Assembly: GCF_016773205.1 (NCBI RefSeq)
Contig: NZ_JAETWB010000019.1
Span: 22,725 to 86,724 of the forward strand
Length of the DNA: 64,000 bases
Direction of reading: 5' to 3'
Source: Belnapia arida
GTDB taxonomy: Bacteria; Pseudomonadota; Alphaproteobacteria; Acetobacterales; Acetobacteraceae
In this document: in pieces, positions 54,594 to 62,783 of the stretch
Position numbering within the stretch: position 1 is the first letter of the stretch
Layout of the letters: each line of letters begins with the position of its first letter
Notes under the pieces: model-generated
Databases searched by the model: none
The model's input: only the letters and a program-made list of their open reading frames with translations
What the model was told of the DNA's origin: nothing
Program-made: the position numbers and the translations under genes

Positions 54594-55475
54594 TCATCCC
54601 GCAAAGGCGCCGATGACCTTTTCCCCAAAGCGCGGCAGACTCTCCTCCAGGTCAGGCAGGAAGGCGCCGAGCGGCAGGACGATCCGGTCGACGCCCCGCC
54701 GCTGGCGCTCGGCCACCGCCTCAAGAGGATCCTGCCCGGAGCCAGGCAGCGCACCGGGACAGCCAGTGAGGATCTTGATCGCGGCCGGGTCACGCCCCGC
54801 GGCGTCCGCGCTGCGGCGCACGACGTCGAGCAAGGGCATGGTATCGAGCTGCGCCCCGATCGAGGGGAAGAAGCCGTCGCCCAGGCGTCCGGCCCGTCGC
54901 GCCGCCGCTTCGGAATGGCCGCCGACGATGATCGGCACGGTCCGCGCCAGCGGCTTCGGGTCGCAGGTCACGCCGTCGAAGGAGACGAAGCGGCCCGCGA
55001 AGCTGGCTCCGTCCTCGCGCCAGAGGGCACGCATCGCGCCGACATACTCATCGGCCCGGCGCCCGCGCTCCGCGAAGGGAACGCCGAGCGCGTCGAACTC
55101 TTCCCGCAGCCACCCGACGCCGATGCCGAGTTCGATCCGCCCGCCGCTCATGTGGTCGAGGGTCGCCACTTGCTTCGCCAGCACCAGCGGGTTGCGCAGG
55201 GGCAGGATGATGACGCCGGTCATCAGGCGCAGCCGGGTCGTGGCGGCCGCGGCGAAGGCCATCCAGATCAGCGGGTCCGGCATGGCGGTGAACTGGGTGC
55301 CCGGCAGCCGTCCGCCCGGGGCATAGGGATAGGTGCTCTCGTAGCTCTCCGGCAGCGCCACGTGATCCACCGCGAAGACGGAATCGAAGCCGGCCGCCTC
55401 GGCGAGCCGGGCCAGCCGCGCGGCTCCGGCGCCGTCCGGGAAGGTGTTGTTGCCGAAATGCAGGGCGAATTTCAT
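54594..55475 (-). CDS. LLM-class F420/flavin-dependent oxidoreductase (TIGR03619 type)
   Basis: A 293-residue TIM-barrel oxidoreductase of the luciferase-like superfamily. Marks include the start MKFALHFGNNTFPDG, FDSVFAVDHVALP, TGVIILPLRNPLVLAKQVAT, LDHMSGGRIELGIGVGWLRE and PIIVGGHSEAAARRAGRLGD. The cofactor may be F420 or FMN; sequence alone cannot decide. GAAGGAAATGTCC precedes the ATG at 55475. It is divergent from the family-3 binding protein gene. Confidence 0.92.
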   Translation of the reverse strand: MKFALHFGNNTFPDGAGAARLARLAEAAGFDSVFAVDHVALPESYESTYPYAPGGRLPGTQFTAMPDPLIWMAFAAAATTRLRLMTGVIILPLRNPLVLAKQVATLDHMSGGRIELGIGVGWLREEFDALGVPFAERGRRADEYVGAMRALWREDGASFAGRFVSFDGVTCDPKPLARTVPIIVGGHSEAAARRAGRLGDGFFPSIGAQLDTMPLLDVVRRSADAAGRDPAAIKILTGCPGALPGSGQDPLEAVAERQRRGVDRIVLPLGAFLPDLEESLPRFGEKVIGAFAG

Positions 55476-55605
55476 CGGACATTTCCTTCGCGGCATCATG
55501 CGGGTTCGGCTGCGCTGCGTTGACGCCAGCTTGGCAGTGCCGCCAGCATCAGGTCCAGCGGACGCCTGCCCCCACCCGATTGCCGAACAACGGAGAGCCT
55601 CGCCC

Positions 55606-56331
55606 ATGTCACCAGATGTCCTGTCGCAGCTCGCCCCCACCGGAACGCTTCGCGCCGCGATCAACATGGGCAACTTCCTGCTCGTCACCGGGCGCAGCGC
55701 CTCGGGCGATCCGGAAGGCGTGTCGCCTGGCATGGCGCGCGCCATCGCGGACCGGCTCGGCGTGCCCATCCGCTACGTGCCCTACCCCAAGCCGGGGGAG
55801 CTCGCCGATGCGGCAGGCAGCGGCGCCTGGGATATCGGGCTGATCGGCGCCGAGCCGCAGCGCGCCGAGAGGATCGCCTTCACCGCGGCCTATGCGGAGA
55901 TCGAGGCGACCTACCTGGTGCCGCCGGGCTCGGCGATCACGTCGCTGGACGAGGTCGATCGTCCAGGCGTGCGGATCGCCGTCACGGCCAGGGCGGCCTA
56001 CGACCTCTGGTTGGAGCGCAACATCCGCCATGCCACGCTGGTGCGGTCCGACAGCCTGGACGGCGCCTGCCGGATCTTCGTCGATGACGGGCTCGAGGTC
56101 CTGGCCGGGTTGCGCCCGCGCCTGCTGACGGATGCCGAAGCCCTCCCGGGGTCCCGCATCCTGCCCGGAGGGTTCACCGCCGTGCAGCAGGCCATCGGCA
56201 CGGCGCGCGCCAACGCGGCCGGAGCGGCCTTCCTGCGGGACTTCGTCGAGGAGGCGAAGGCGTCCGGCCTCGTCGCCCGGCTCATCGAGCAGCACCAGGT
56301 GCGCGGCCTGTCCGTCGCCGGCGCCGCATGA
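55606..56331 (+). CDS. family-3 solute-binding domain protein without signal peptide
   Basis: A 241-residue family-3 binding domain: LRAAINMGNFLLVTG, PEGVSPGMARAIADRLGVP, WDIGLIGAEPQRAERIAFTA and VRIAVTARAAYDLWLERN. Unlike usual members it starts directly at the domain (MSPDVLSQLAPTGTL) with no signal peptide, and no export signal is seen upstream in frame. It may therefore be a cytosolic sensor or enzyme-like relative. GGAGAGCCTCGCCC precedes the ATG. No transporter genes adjoin it. Confidence 0.83.
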   Translation: MSPDVLSQLAPTGTLRAAINMGNFLLVTGRSASGDPEGVSPGMARAIADRLGVPIRYVPYPKPGELADAAGSGAWDIGLIGAEPQRAERIAFTAAYAEIEATYLVPPGSAITSLDEVDRPGVRIAVTARAAYDLWLERNIRHATLVRSDSLDGACRIFVDDGLEVLAGLRPRLLTDAEALPGSRILPGGFTAVQQAIGTARANAAGAAFLRDFVEEAKASGLVARLIEQHQVRGLSVAGAA

Positions 56332-56491
56332 GGCGATGCTGCGGCGCGAAATAGCGGCGGCCTCCCGGTCCTGGCTTGACGCGCCGCGCGCCGCGTCGAA
56401 GCTTCACTGCCAGGGATAAGCGAAGCCCCTCCGCTCCCGGCGCCGACCGGCCCGGCCGGAGCAAGTCGCGCCGAACCGGGAGTACCGCGCC

Positions 56492-57454
56492 ATGACACGC
56501 CGTCGTCTCGCCCTCGCCGCCGCGCTGCTCGCAGGCCTCGCGGCGCTTCCCGCCACGGCGCAGGAGCGCACGATCCGCATCCTGAGCGGCGCCTCGGCCG
56601 GCGGCTCCTCCGACTTCGCCACGCGCGTGCTGGCCGAGGCGCTGGGCCCGATCCTCGGCGTGCGCGCCGTGGTCGAGAACCGCACCGGCGTGAACGGCAT
56701 CGTGGCGGCGCAGGAGACGGCCCGCAGCGCGCCGGACGGGTCGACGATGTTCGTCTGCCCGATGAGCACCATGTCCATCACGCCGCAGCTCGTCGGCGCC
56801 AACCTGCCCATCGACCCGGGCGCCGAGCTGCTGCCGATCGCCAACGTGGCGCTCTCCTCCTACGGCTTCGTCGTCGCCGCCAACGGGCCCTACCGGAGCG
56901 TCCAGGACGTGCTGGCCGCGGCGCGGGCGCGGCCCGGGCAGGTCAGCTTCGCCTCGGCCGGCGTCGGCTCCGCCCAGCACTTGCAGGGCGAGCTGCTGAA
57001 GCAGAAGACCGGGCTCGAGATGGTTCACGTTCCCTACCGCGGCGCCAGCCCGGCCATCGTCGACATCCTCGGCGGGCGCACCGACTTCATGATCACCAAC
57101 ATGGCCGATGTCACGCGCCAGGTGCAGGATGGCGGGCTCCGGCTGCTGGCGATCTCGGACGAGGAGCCCTTCCCGCTCTTTCCGGACGTACCGCCGCTGT
57201 CGCGCATCATCCCGGACTTCAGCGTGGTCGGCTGGTTCGCGCTCTGCGGACAGAAGGCGATGGCGCCCGAGCTCGTGGACCGGCTGGAGGCCGCGGTGCG
57301 CCAGGCCATGACGGATCCCTCCGTCGTCGGGCAGATGGCCAAGGGCGGGCTGACGCCGCGCTTCGAGGATCGCGCGGCCATCACCCACCGCCTGGCCGCG
57401 GACCGTGCCCTCTGGCTCCACGTCATCCGGACGGTCAACCTGCGGGCCGGCTGA
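56492..57454 (+). CDS. tripartite tricarboxylate transporter receptor (Bug/TctC family)
   Basis: A 320-residue periplasmic receptor with a Sec signal peptide (1-23, ending ATAQ). Ligand loops are ILSGASAGGSSDFATRVL near residue 30 and FASAGVGSAQHLQGELLK; VHVPYRGASPAIVDILGG is the family core. No TctA/TctB genes are near. The downstream dehydrogenase and CoA-transferase genes on the same strand suggest it delivers their substrate, an organic acid (inference). Confidence 0.93.
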   Translation: MTRRRLALAAALLAGLAALPATAQERTIRILSGASAGGSSDFATRVLAEALGPILGVRAVVENRTGVNGIVAAQETARSAPDGSTMFVCPMSTMSITPQLVGANLPIDPGAELLPIANVALSSYGFVVAANGPYRSVQDVLAAARARPGQVSFASAGVGSAQHLQGELLKQKTGLEMVHVPYRGASPAIVDILGGRTDFMITNMADVTRQVQDGGLRLLAISDEEPFPLFPDVPPLSRIIPDFSVVGWFALCGQKAMAPELVDRLEAAVRQAMTDPSVVGQMAKGGLTPRFEDRAAITHRLAADRALWLHVIRTVNLRAG

Positions 57455-57465
57455 CCGGCGCGGCG

Positions 57466-57495
57466 TTGACCCTGCCTCCCCCGCCTGCCTACCGT
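57466..57495 (+). promoter_or_regulatory. candidate promoter before the Ldh-type gene
   Basis: TTGACC at 57466-57471 and TACCGT at 57490-57495 with 18 bases between, 51 bases before the start at 57547. A plausible alphaproteobacterial sigma-70 promoter that would make the dehydrogenase/CoA-transferase pair independent of the upstream receptor gene. Confidence 0.35.
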
Positions 57496-57546
57496 CGCAC
57501 CCAAGACAGGCCGCCATCGTGGGCCGGCATCGGGGGAGCGTCATCC

Positions 57547-58620
57547 ATGCTTATCCAGGCGGAGCGGCTGCAGGCAGCCATTGCCCAGATGCTGCAGGCG
57601 GCGGGGACCGACCCGGCCAGCGCCGGGATCGTCGCGGCGGACCTGCTGGAGGCGAACCTGCAGGGCCATGACAGCCACGGCGTCCAGCTCGCGCCGCGCT
57701 ACGTGCTGAACGTGCTGGCCGGCAAGCTGGTGCCCAACGCCGCGGTGCAGGTGGTGCAGCAGACCGGCGCGATCATCGTCGCGGATGGCGGCATGGGCTT
57801 CGGCCAGGTTGTCGGGCGACAGGCCATGGACCTCGCCATCGCTTCCGCGCGCGACACCGGCCTCGGGCTGCTGGCGCTGCGCAACGTCCACCATCTCGGC
57901 CGCATCGGCGCCTATGGCGACCAGGCCGTGGCGGCGGGGATGCTGTCGCTCCATTTCGTCAACGCCGTCTCCGGCCCACCGGTGGTGGCGCCCTTCGGCG
58001 GCAGCGAGGCGCGCTTCGGCACCAACCCCATCTGCATCGCGGTCCCCGCCGTGGCGCCGGGCGGGCATCCGCTGATCCTCGACTTTGCCACCAGCGCGCT
58101 CGCCATCGGCAAGGTCCGCGTGGCCCATGCCGCCGGCCGCCCGGTGCCGGAGGGCAGCCTCGTCGACCATGCCGGACGCCCGACCACCGACCCCGGCGTG
58201 ATGTATGGCGACGGCCCGCGCGGCGCGCTGCTGCCCTTCGGCCTGCACAAGGGATCGGGTCTCGCCCTTATGTGTGAGATCCTGGCCGGCGCGCTCACCG
58301 GCGGCGGCACCAACCAGCCGGCCACGCCGAACGACCGCGGCATCGTCAACGGCATGCTCGCCCTGGTCCTCGACCCGGCCCGCTTCGGCGACCTCGAGGC
58401 GTTCCGGGCCGAGACCGCCGCCATGGTCGCGCATGTGAAGACGGCCGCGCCAGGCGACGGGCCTCCGGTGCTGGTCGCCGGCGAGAAGGAGCGGATCACC
58501 AGGGCCGAACGCCGGCGCGACGGCATTCCGATACCTGACCCGACCTGGGCGGAGCTCTGCGCCGCGGCGGCCGAGGTGGGCATCCCGGCCGAGCGCCTCG
58601 CCGCCCTGGCGGGAGTCTGA
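57547..58620 (+). CDS. Ldh-family (malate/L-lactate/ureidoglycolate) dehydrogenase
   Basis: A 357-residue NAD(P)-dependent dehydrogenase of the LDH2/MDH2 type, which is unrelated to classical lactate dehydrogenases and reduces or oxidises 2-hydroxy acids. The catalytic and cofactor region GHDSHGVQLAPRY is near residue 40; ARDTGLGLLALRNVHHLGRIG, FGTNPICIAVP and DFATSALAIGKVRVA are family blocks. Its stop is three bases before the CoA-transferase ATG, so the two are coupled. The exact hydroxy acid is unknown. Confidence 0.93.
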   Translation: MLIQAERLQAAIAQMLQAAGTDPASAGIVAADLLEANLQGHDSHGVQLAPRYVLNVLAGKLVPNAAVQVVQQTGAIIVADGGMGFGQVVGRQAMDLAIASARDTGLGLLALRNVHHLGRIGAYGDQAVAAGMLSLHFVNAVSGPPVVAPFGGSEARFGTNPICIAVPAVAPGGHPLILDFATSALAIGKVRVAHAAGRPVPEGSLVDHAGRPTTDPGVMYGDGPRGALLPFGLHKGSGLALMCEILAGALTGGGTNQPATPNDRGIVNGMLALVLDPARFGDLEAFRAETAAMVAHVKTAAPGDGPPVLVAGEKERITRAERRRDGIPIPDPTWAELCAAAAEVGIPAERLAALAGV

Positions 58621-58623
58621 GCC

Positions 58624-59775
58624 ATGGGCACGACGCCGCTCGCCGGGCTGAAGGTGATCGAGGTCGGCCAGGCGGTGGCGGCGCCGCTGGCCGGCGTCAT
58701 CCTGGCCGATCTCGGCGCCGAGGTGATCAAGGTGGAGAAGCCGAAGGGCGGCGACGATGCCCGGCTGTGGGGCCCACCCTGGGTCGGCGAGACCGGCCTC
58801 AGCTTCCACGCCTACAACCGCGGCAAGCGCGGGGTGACGCTGGACCTGAAATCCCCCGCCGACGTGGCGCAGCTCAGGAGGCTGGCGCAGGATGCCGACA
58901 TCCTCATCCAGAACCTGCGTCCCGGCGTGGTCGAGGGGCTGGGCATCGGGCCGGAGGCGATGCTCGCGGCCAATCCGCGGCTGATCTACTGCTCGATCTG
59001 GGCCTTCGGCTACACCGGGCCGCTGCGGCTGGCGCCGGGCTTCGACCCGCTGCTGCAGGCCTATGGCGCCATGATGAGCGTGACCGGCGGGCCGGATGAT
59101 CCCCCGACCTTCGCCGGGGCGGCGATCAACGACAAGTCGACCGCGATGTGGTGCGTGATCGGGGCGCTGGCCGCGCTCAGGCAGCGCGATGCCACCGGCC
59201 GGGGCTGCGTCGTCGATACCTCGCTGTTCGAGAGCGCGGTCGCCCTGGTGGAGACGCCGCTGAACGGCTACCTCGCCAGCGGGACGCTGCCGCCCCGCCA
59301 CGGCACCGGCAGCCCCAACCTGGTGCCCTACCAGCTCTTCGAGACGGCAGACCGGCCGGTCTGCATCGCCGCCGGCAACCAGCGGCTCTGGGTGAAGTTC
59401 GCCCGTGCCGCCGGCCATCCGGAATGGGCCGAGGATCCGCGCTTCCGCACCGGGCGGGACCGCACCGCCAACCGGGCCTCGCTGGTGGAGGCCATTCGCC
59501 CGGTGCTGCTGGCACAGGGGCGCGACCATTGGATGGCGGCCTTCACCGCGGCCGGGGTGCCCTGCGCCCCGGTGAACGACCTGGCGGAGCTGGCGGCGAC
59601 GCCGCAGCTGGCCGCGATGGACCTGCTGAGGGAGGTGCCGGGGACGGGGATGCGCGTCGTCGGCCTGCCGGTTTCCTTCGACCGGGAGCGGCCGCGGCCC
59701 CGCACGGCGGCGCCGTCGCTCGGCCAGGACAATGCCGCGATCCTGGACGCGGCGCGGGACGGCGGCGCCGGATAA
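58624..59775 (+). CDS. CaiB/BaiF (family III) CoA-transferase
   Basis: A 383-residue family III CoA-transferase that moves CoA between carboxylic acids. LAGLKVIEVGQAVAAPLAG at the N-terminus, LADLGAEVIKVEKPKGGDD, and the catalytic aspartate D170 in AAINDKSTAM are present. It lies directly behind the Ldh-type gene, suggesting hydroxy-acid oxidation and CoA activation in one pathway. Decayed insertion sequences begin just after it. Confidence 0.93.
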   Translation: MGTTPLAGLKVIEVGQAVAAPLAGVILADLGAEVIKVEKPKGGDDARLWGPPWVGETGLSFHAYNRGKRGVTLDLKSPADVAQLRRLAQDADILIQNLRPGVVEGLGIGPEAMLAANPRLIYCSIWAFGYTGPLRLAPGFDPLLQAYGAMMSVTGGPDDPPTFAGAAINDKSTAMWCVIGALAALRQRDATGRGCVVDTSLFESAVALVETPLNGYLASGTLPPRHGTGSPNLVPYQLFETADRPVCIAAGNQRLWVKFARAAGHPEWAEDPRFRTGRDRTANRASLVEAIRPVLLAQGRDHWMAAFTAAGVPCAPVNDLAELAATPQLAAMDLLREVPGTGMRVVGLPVSFDRERPRPRTAAPSLGQDNAAILDAARDGGAG

Positions 59776-59934
59776 GCGGCCGCAGCAGGCGCGGTGCCGG
59801 GCCTTACGAAACCTGTGCGAAGACTGCGCTTGAGGCGCGCTGTATGGCTGAGTGCGACCGCTGAGCTCGACTGATCGAAGGCGATGCTGGATGGACTGCT
59901 TGGGAGTCTGCTCAGCTCATGCTGTTGGTGGATT

Positions 59935-60180
59935 GCTGGGCAGTGTGGGTGAGCAGCGGAGATCGCAGGCGATGGCGGTGAGGTAGACCTGCAGATAACC
60001 TTGGCCAATCCTCGCCATCGCATGCGGCGCAACCCACAGCTGCGCTTCCAGGTGCCGAAGATTTTCTCGATGCGGCATCGGATGCGGTGGACGGTGTCAT
60101 TCCAAACGGCGAAGCGTTCGCAGCGTGTGATCACCAGGGTGGCCTCACATGCTTCTCGGCACGGAGCAGGGCCTACCACC
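59935..60180 (-). pseudogene. IS5-family transposase remnant, C-terminal part
   Basis: The minus strand reads CRIEKIFGTWKRSCGLRRMR followed by WRGLAK, a classic IS5-type C-terminal motif with the catalytic glutamate in RIEK. After a one-base shift LQVYLTAIACDLRCSPTL follows. The N-terminal and central domains are missing. The 160 bases between 59776 and 59935 hold no gene that I can see. Confidence 0.75.
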
Positions 60181-60199
60181 GCGGGCGGCGACCGCCACG

Positions 60200-60900
60200 C
60201 CAAAATGGGTGACGGCAGGCGCTGCCGACGCAGACCTTTGCCTGAATAGCCTGCTGCACGCCGGCCACCTTATGGGCCATGAGGTAGTCCATCACCACTA
60301 CGTCGCCGGGTGCCAGCGTGGGTACGAGGAACTGCTCGACATGGGCGCGACAGCTTCGCCGGTCATCGGTCTGTCCAGCACCAGCGATACGACGAAGCCG
60401 CTGCTACGCAGGCCGGTGACAAAGGTAGTGGTCGTCCAATGACCATGTGGCGCGGCATCCACCGGGCGCTCGTCTCGCGGCCCCCAACCGTAGCGGCGCA
60501 CCATGTCGGTGGAGGCGCCGGCCTCGTCAAGGAACACGAAGCGCGCCGGATCCATGTAGCGCTGCCGTACCGGCCCTTGGCGGCGCCGGTCGGCAATGTC
60601 CAGGCCGATCCTGCTCTGCGGCTCGTAGCGACTTTTTTGTGCCGTAAGCCCAGCCGGCGCAGCGTCGACCAGATGGTGGCCAGGAAGCCCGCCTGGATGC
60701 TGCGGCCGGTCAGTTCCGCCTTGATCTAGGCCAGGGTGATGCCCGGCTTGGCCGTGGTAAACTCGTGCAGCAGGGCTTCATGCCGCGCCAGCAGGGGTTT
60801 CCGGTCGCCGCCGATCCTGGCCGGTGCCGCGCCGCCCACCTCCTGGCAGTCGGCCGGTGCCGCAAATTTCCCACCAGCCCCCGCGAATGCACAGCCTATG
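60200..60900 (-). pseudogene. decayed IS630-family transposase
   Basis: Minus-strand order: GGDRKPLLARHEALLHEF and PGITLA, an in-frame TAG at about 60726, IKAELTGRSIQAGFLATIW and LRRLGLRHKK. After a shift come LDPARFVFLDEAGASTDMVR, PHGHWTTTTFVTGLRSSG and VLVPTLAPGDVVVMDYLMAH, then KVAGVQQAI. These are the DDE catalytic aspartates and surrounding motifs of IS630 transposases. A stop codon and at least two frameshifts disable it; the C-terminal end is lost. Confidence 0.85.
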
Positions 60901-60982
60901 CTCTTTACCGTGCGGCCTGAGCGGCCAAAGTCGGGCTCAGTCGCAAACGCCCCGGGGCGGACCCCGGGGCGCTGCATGTGGT

Positions 60983-61675
60983 TTAGATGAACCACATGCC
61001 CGTAGCTTCATAATTCGCCGTGGCAATAGCGGCCAGCGCGTACCAGTCGGTTGCCTCCGTCCCGGCCGCTGCGTCGCTTGGTGCGGCATTGGCGGAGGGG
61101 GCGCCGCTGTCCTGCCCCATCGGCGTGTAGGACACCTCATAGACCGTCATCGAGGTGTGCCAGTTAGTGTTCATCAGGCCGAAAACCTCGTTGACGCCGC
61201 CATGCGCGTGGTCGGTGCCGACGTTCTTGGTGACCGTACCCATCGTCTTGCCGTCGACGGCATAGGTGATGCTGCCGGGTTGCCAATCGAGCGTATAGGT
61301 GTGGACCTGGCTCTCGTCGATGTCGTCGTAGAATACGCTGGAATAGCCGTCGCCGCCGTTGCCGCCCCTGTAATGCACGGTGCCGTAGGGCTTGCCGTTG
61401 ATGACCTCGAGGATGTCGTATTCTGGCCCCGGCCACACGTCATCGCCCGGCCAAAGCAGCGCCGCCGGCCCCTTGGCATTACCCTCGATAGAGGCGACGA
61501 CCGTGTAGGTTCCGTAGCCATGACCCGCGGACTCGCCATGCGGACGCTGCATGAACCCGCCGGGGCCGGTGACCGTCACCTCACCCTTGGTGCTGGTGTC
61601 GATTTCAGCATTGCCCCAAACGTGATTCAGCGCACCTACCCCGTTGTCGAAGCTCTCGACGAAAGTCCCAGCCAT
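60983..61675 (-). CDS. glycoside hydrolase family 16 (beta-glucanase-like)
   Basis: A 230-residue protein that is almost only a GH16 jelly-roll domain. The catalytic motif is intact: E85-Y-D87-I-L-E90 (PGPEYDILEV), with E85 as nucleophile and E90 as acid/base. YTLDWQPGSITYAVDGK and NTNWHTSMTVYEVSYTPM are the usual later strands. The protein has no signal peptide; its C-terminal TDWYALAAIATANYEATG and MWFI tail resembles ends of proteins secreted by type I or other leaderless routes (inference). Likely substrates are beta-1,3/1,4-glucans or the cell's own exopolysaccharide. A TTG at 61684 is an alternative start. It sits alone between insertion-sequence remnants. Confidence 0.85.
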   Translation of the reverse strand: MAGTFVESFDNGVGALNHVWGNAEIDTSTKGEVTVTGPGGFMQRPHGESAGHGYGTYTVVASIEGNAKGPAALLWPGDDVWPGPEYDILEVINGKPYGTVHYRGGNGGDGYSSVFYDDIDESQVHTYTLDWQPGSITYAVDGKTMGTVTKNVGTDHAHGGVNEVFGLMNTNWHTSMTVYEVSYTPMGQDSGAPSANAAPSDAAAGTEATDWYALAAIATANYEATGMWFI

Positions 61676-61989
61676 ACTCTGCAACCCCCAAATGGAAACA
61701 CGCCGCGGAGGTGAAGCCCGGCGACTCTGCGGTCGCGCCGGGCCGCAGCCGGAGATGGTCCTTCTCCTGGCTCCGCAGCTGACGATGTCCGGGTGGCAAC
61801 GGCCAATCCCGGTCCGGCTTGTCGCGCCGGTGGCGCCCGTCTAAGCGATAAAGATTACCAACTACAAGCATTGAATGTATTATATATTGCTGATACGGAA
61901 AATTATAAACGGTTCCTAGACACAAGAATTACGTTTAAATTCCTAAGTCAAAACATTTTCCTGCGGCCGTTCCAGCTGTCTGTTAGCTT
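61676..61989. other. gene-free, partly AT-rich stretch upstream of the GH16 gene
   Basis: No coding sequence is supported here. From about 61850 to 61970 the DNA is strikingly AT-rich (for example TGTATTATATATTG), unlike any other part of the window up to that point. It would contain the GH16 promoter on the minus strand. Foreign origin is likely. Confidence 0.6.
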
Positions 61990-62089
61990 GAAGATTCTTC
62001 ATGATCCACCGCCTCTGATCGGGCATGACGGTTGTGATTGCGTAGCTGCCGGCCCGTTTCGGGAGTTTCTTGCATGAGTAGGTGGCAAG

Positions 62090-62335
62090 GCGGATTGCGG
62101 CCTAACGAGACCTCACATGGGATGGTGTTGTGCAAGGTCAGCCACGAGCGCAGCAGCCAAAGCTCTGCGAGGGCAATGACGCCTGAGGAGTACCGAGTGT
62201 GTTTTATCCTCCGCCGCTGCGCTCGTCGTACCGCTTGCCGCAACCTTGGCAGCGGAACCAGCGGTAGCCTCGGGTGGTGCGTTCCGGCCGCGCCGTCACA
62301 GCAGCACCACAAGCCACGCAGCCCATCCCTGGTCC
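62090..62335 (-). pseudogene. IS6-family transposase remnant, N-terminal part
   Basis: On the minus strand, CVACGAAVTARPERTTRGYR and FRCQGCGKRYDERSGG form the zinc-ribbon N-terminus of an IS6-type transposase. After a frameshift at about 62205, HTRYSSGVIALAELWLLRSW and LTLHNTI continue the helix-turn-helix region before similarity stops. It complements the middle-part IS6 fragment at 54146-54400 but lies on the opposite strand. Confidence 0.75.
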
Positions 62336-62459
62336 CGCTTCAAGGCTCCAGATCTTACCTGCGGCACCCTGGCAGCCATCAAGCCGCCCGGGGCGAGGCC
62401 TGACAGAACCCAGCAGATTGCCACCGACCCTTGAGGCCAAGGGAGCCGCACCCACAGCG

Positions 62460-62783
62460 GGGTGACCACCTGGGAATGGTATGAAGCCCCACTTTGCCAT
62501 CGGTATACGAAATAGAGTGTGTGACTGGCCTCGCGAAATTACGGGTCCGTATATATCATTATATTCACATAAAGCACTCATTCCATGAAAAAGCTTGCAT
62601 TATCGTAAAAGACCTGAAAAATGTGAGAAAGCCATCATAAATACTTGGCTTGTTTTGTTTTTTCGGGGCGTGCCGTCCACACCGGGACGGATCGTTTTGC
62701 CCTCTGCCCAGGTTGGCGTGGCGGTGGTTGCGGACCTCGAAGGTGCCGACCCACCTACGCGGGCAGCAAATGATAGGGGAGGA
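62460..62783. other. gene-free, AT-rich region before the esterase gene
   Basis: I see no gene. The section 62510-62670 is very AT-rich with T-runs (TTGTTTTGTTTTTTCGG at about 62650-62666). The rest returns to GC-rich sequence and ends in the GGGGAGGA ribosome site of the next gene. A rho-independent terminator is not clear because no stem precedes the T-run. Confidence 0.5.
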
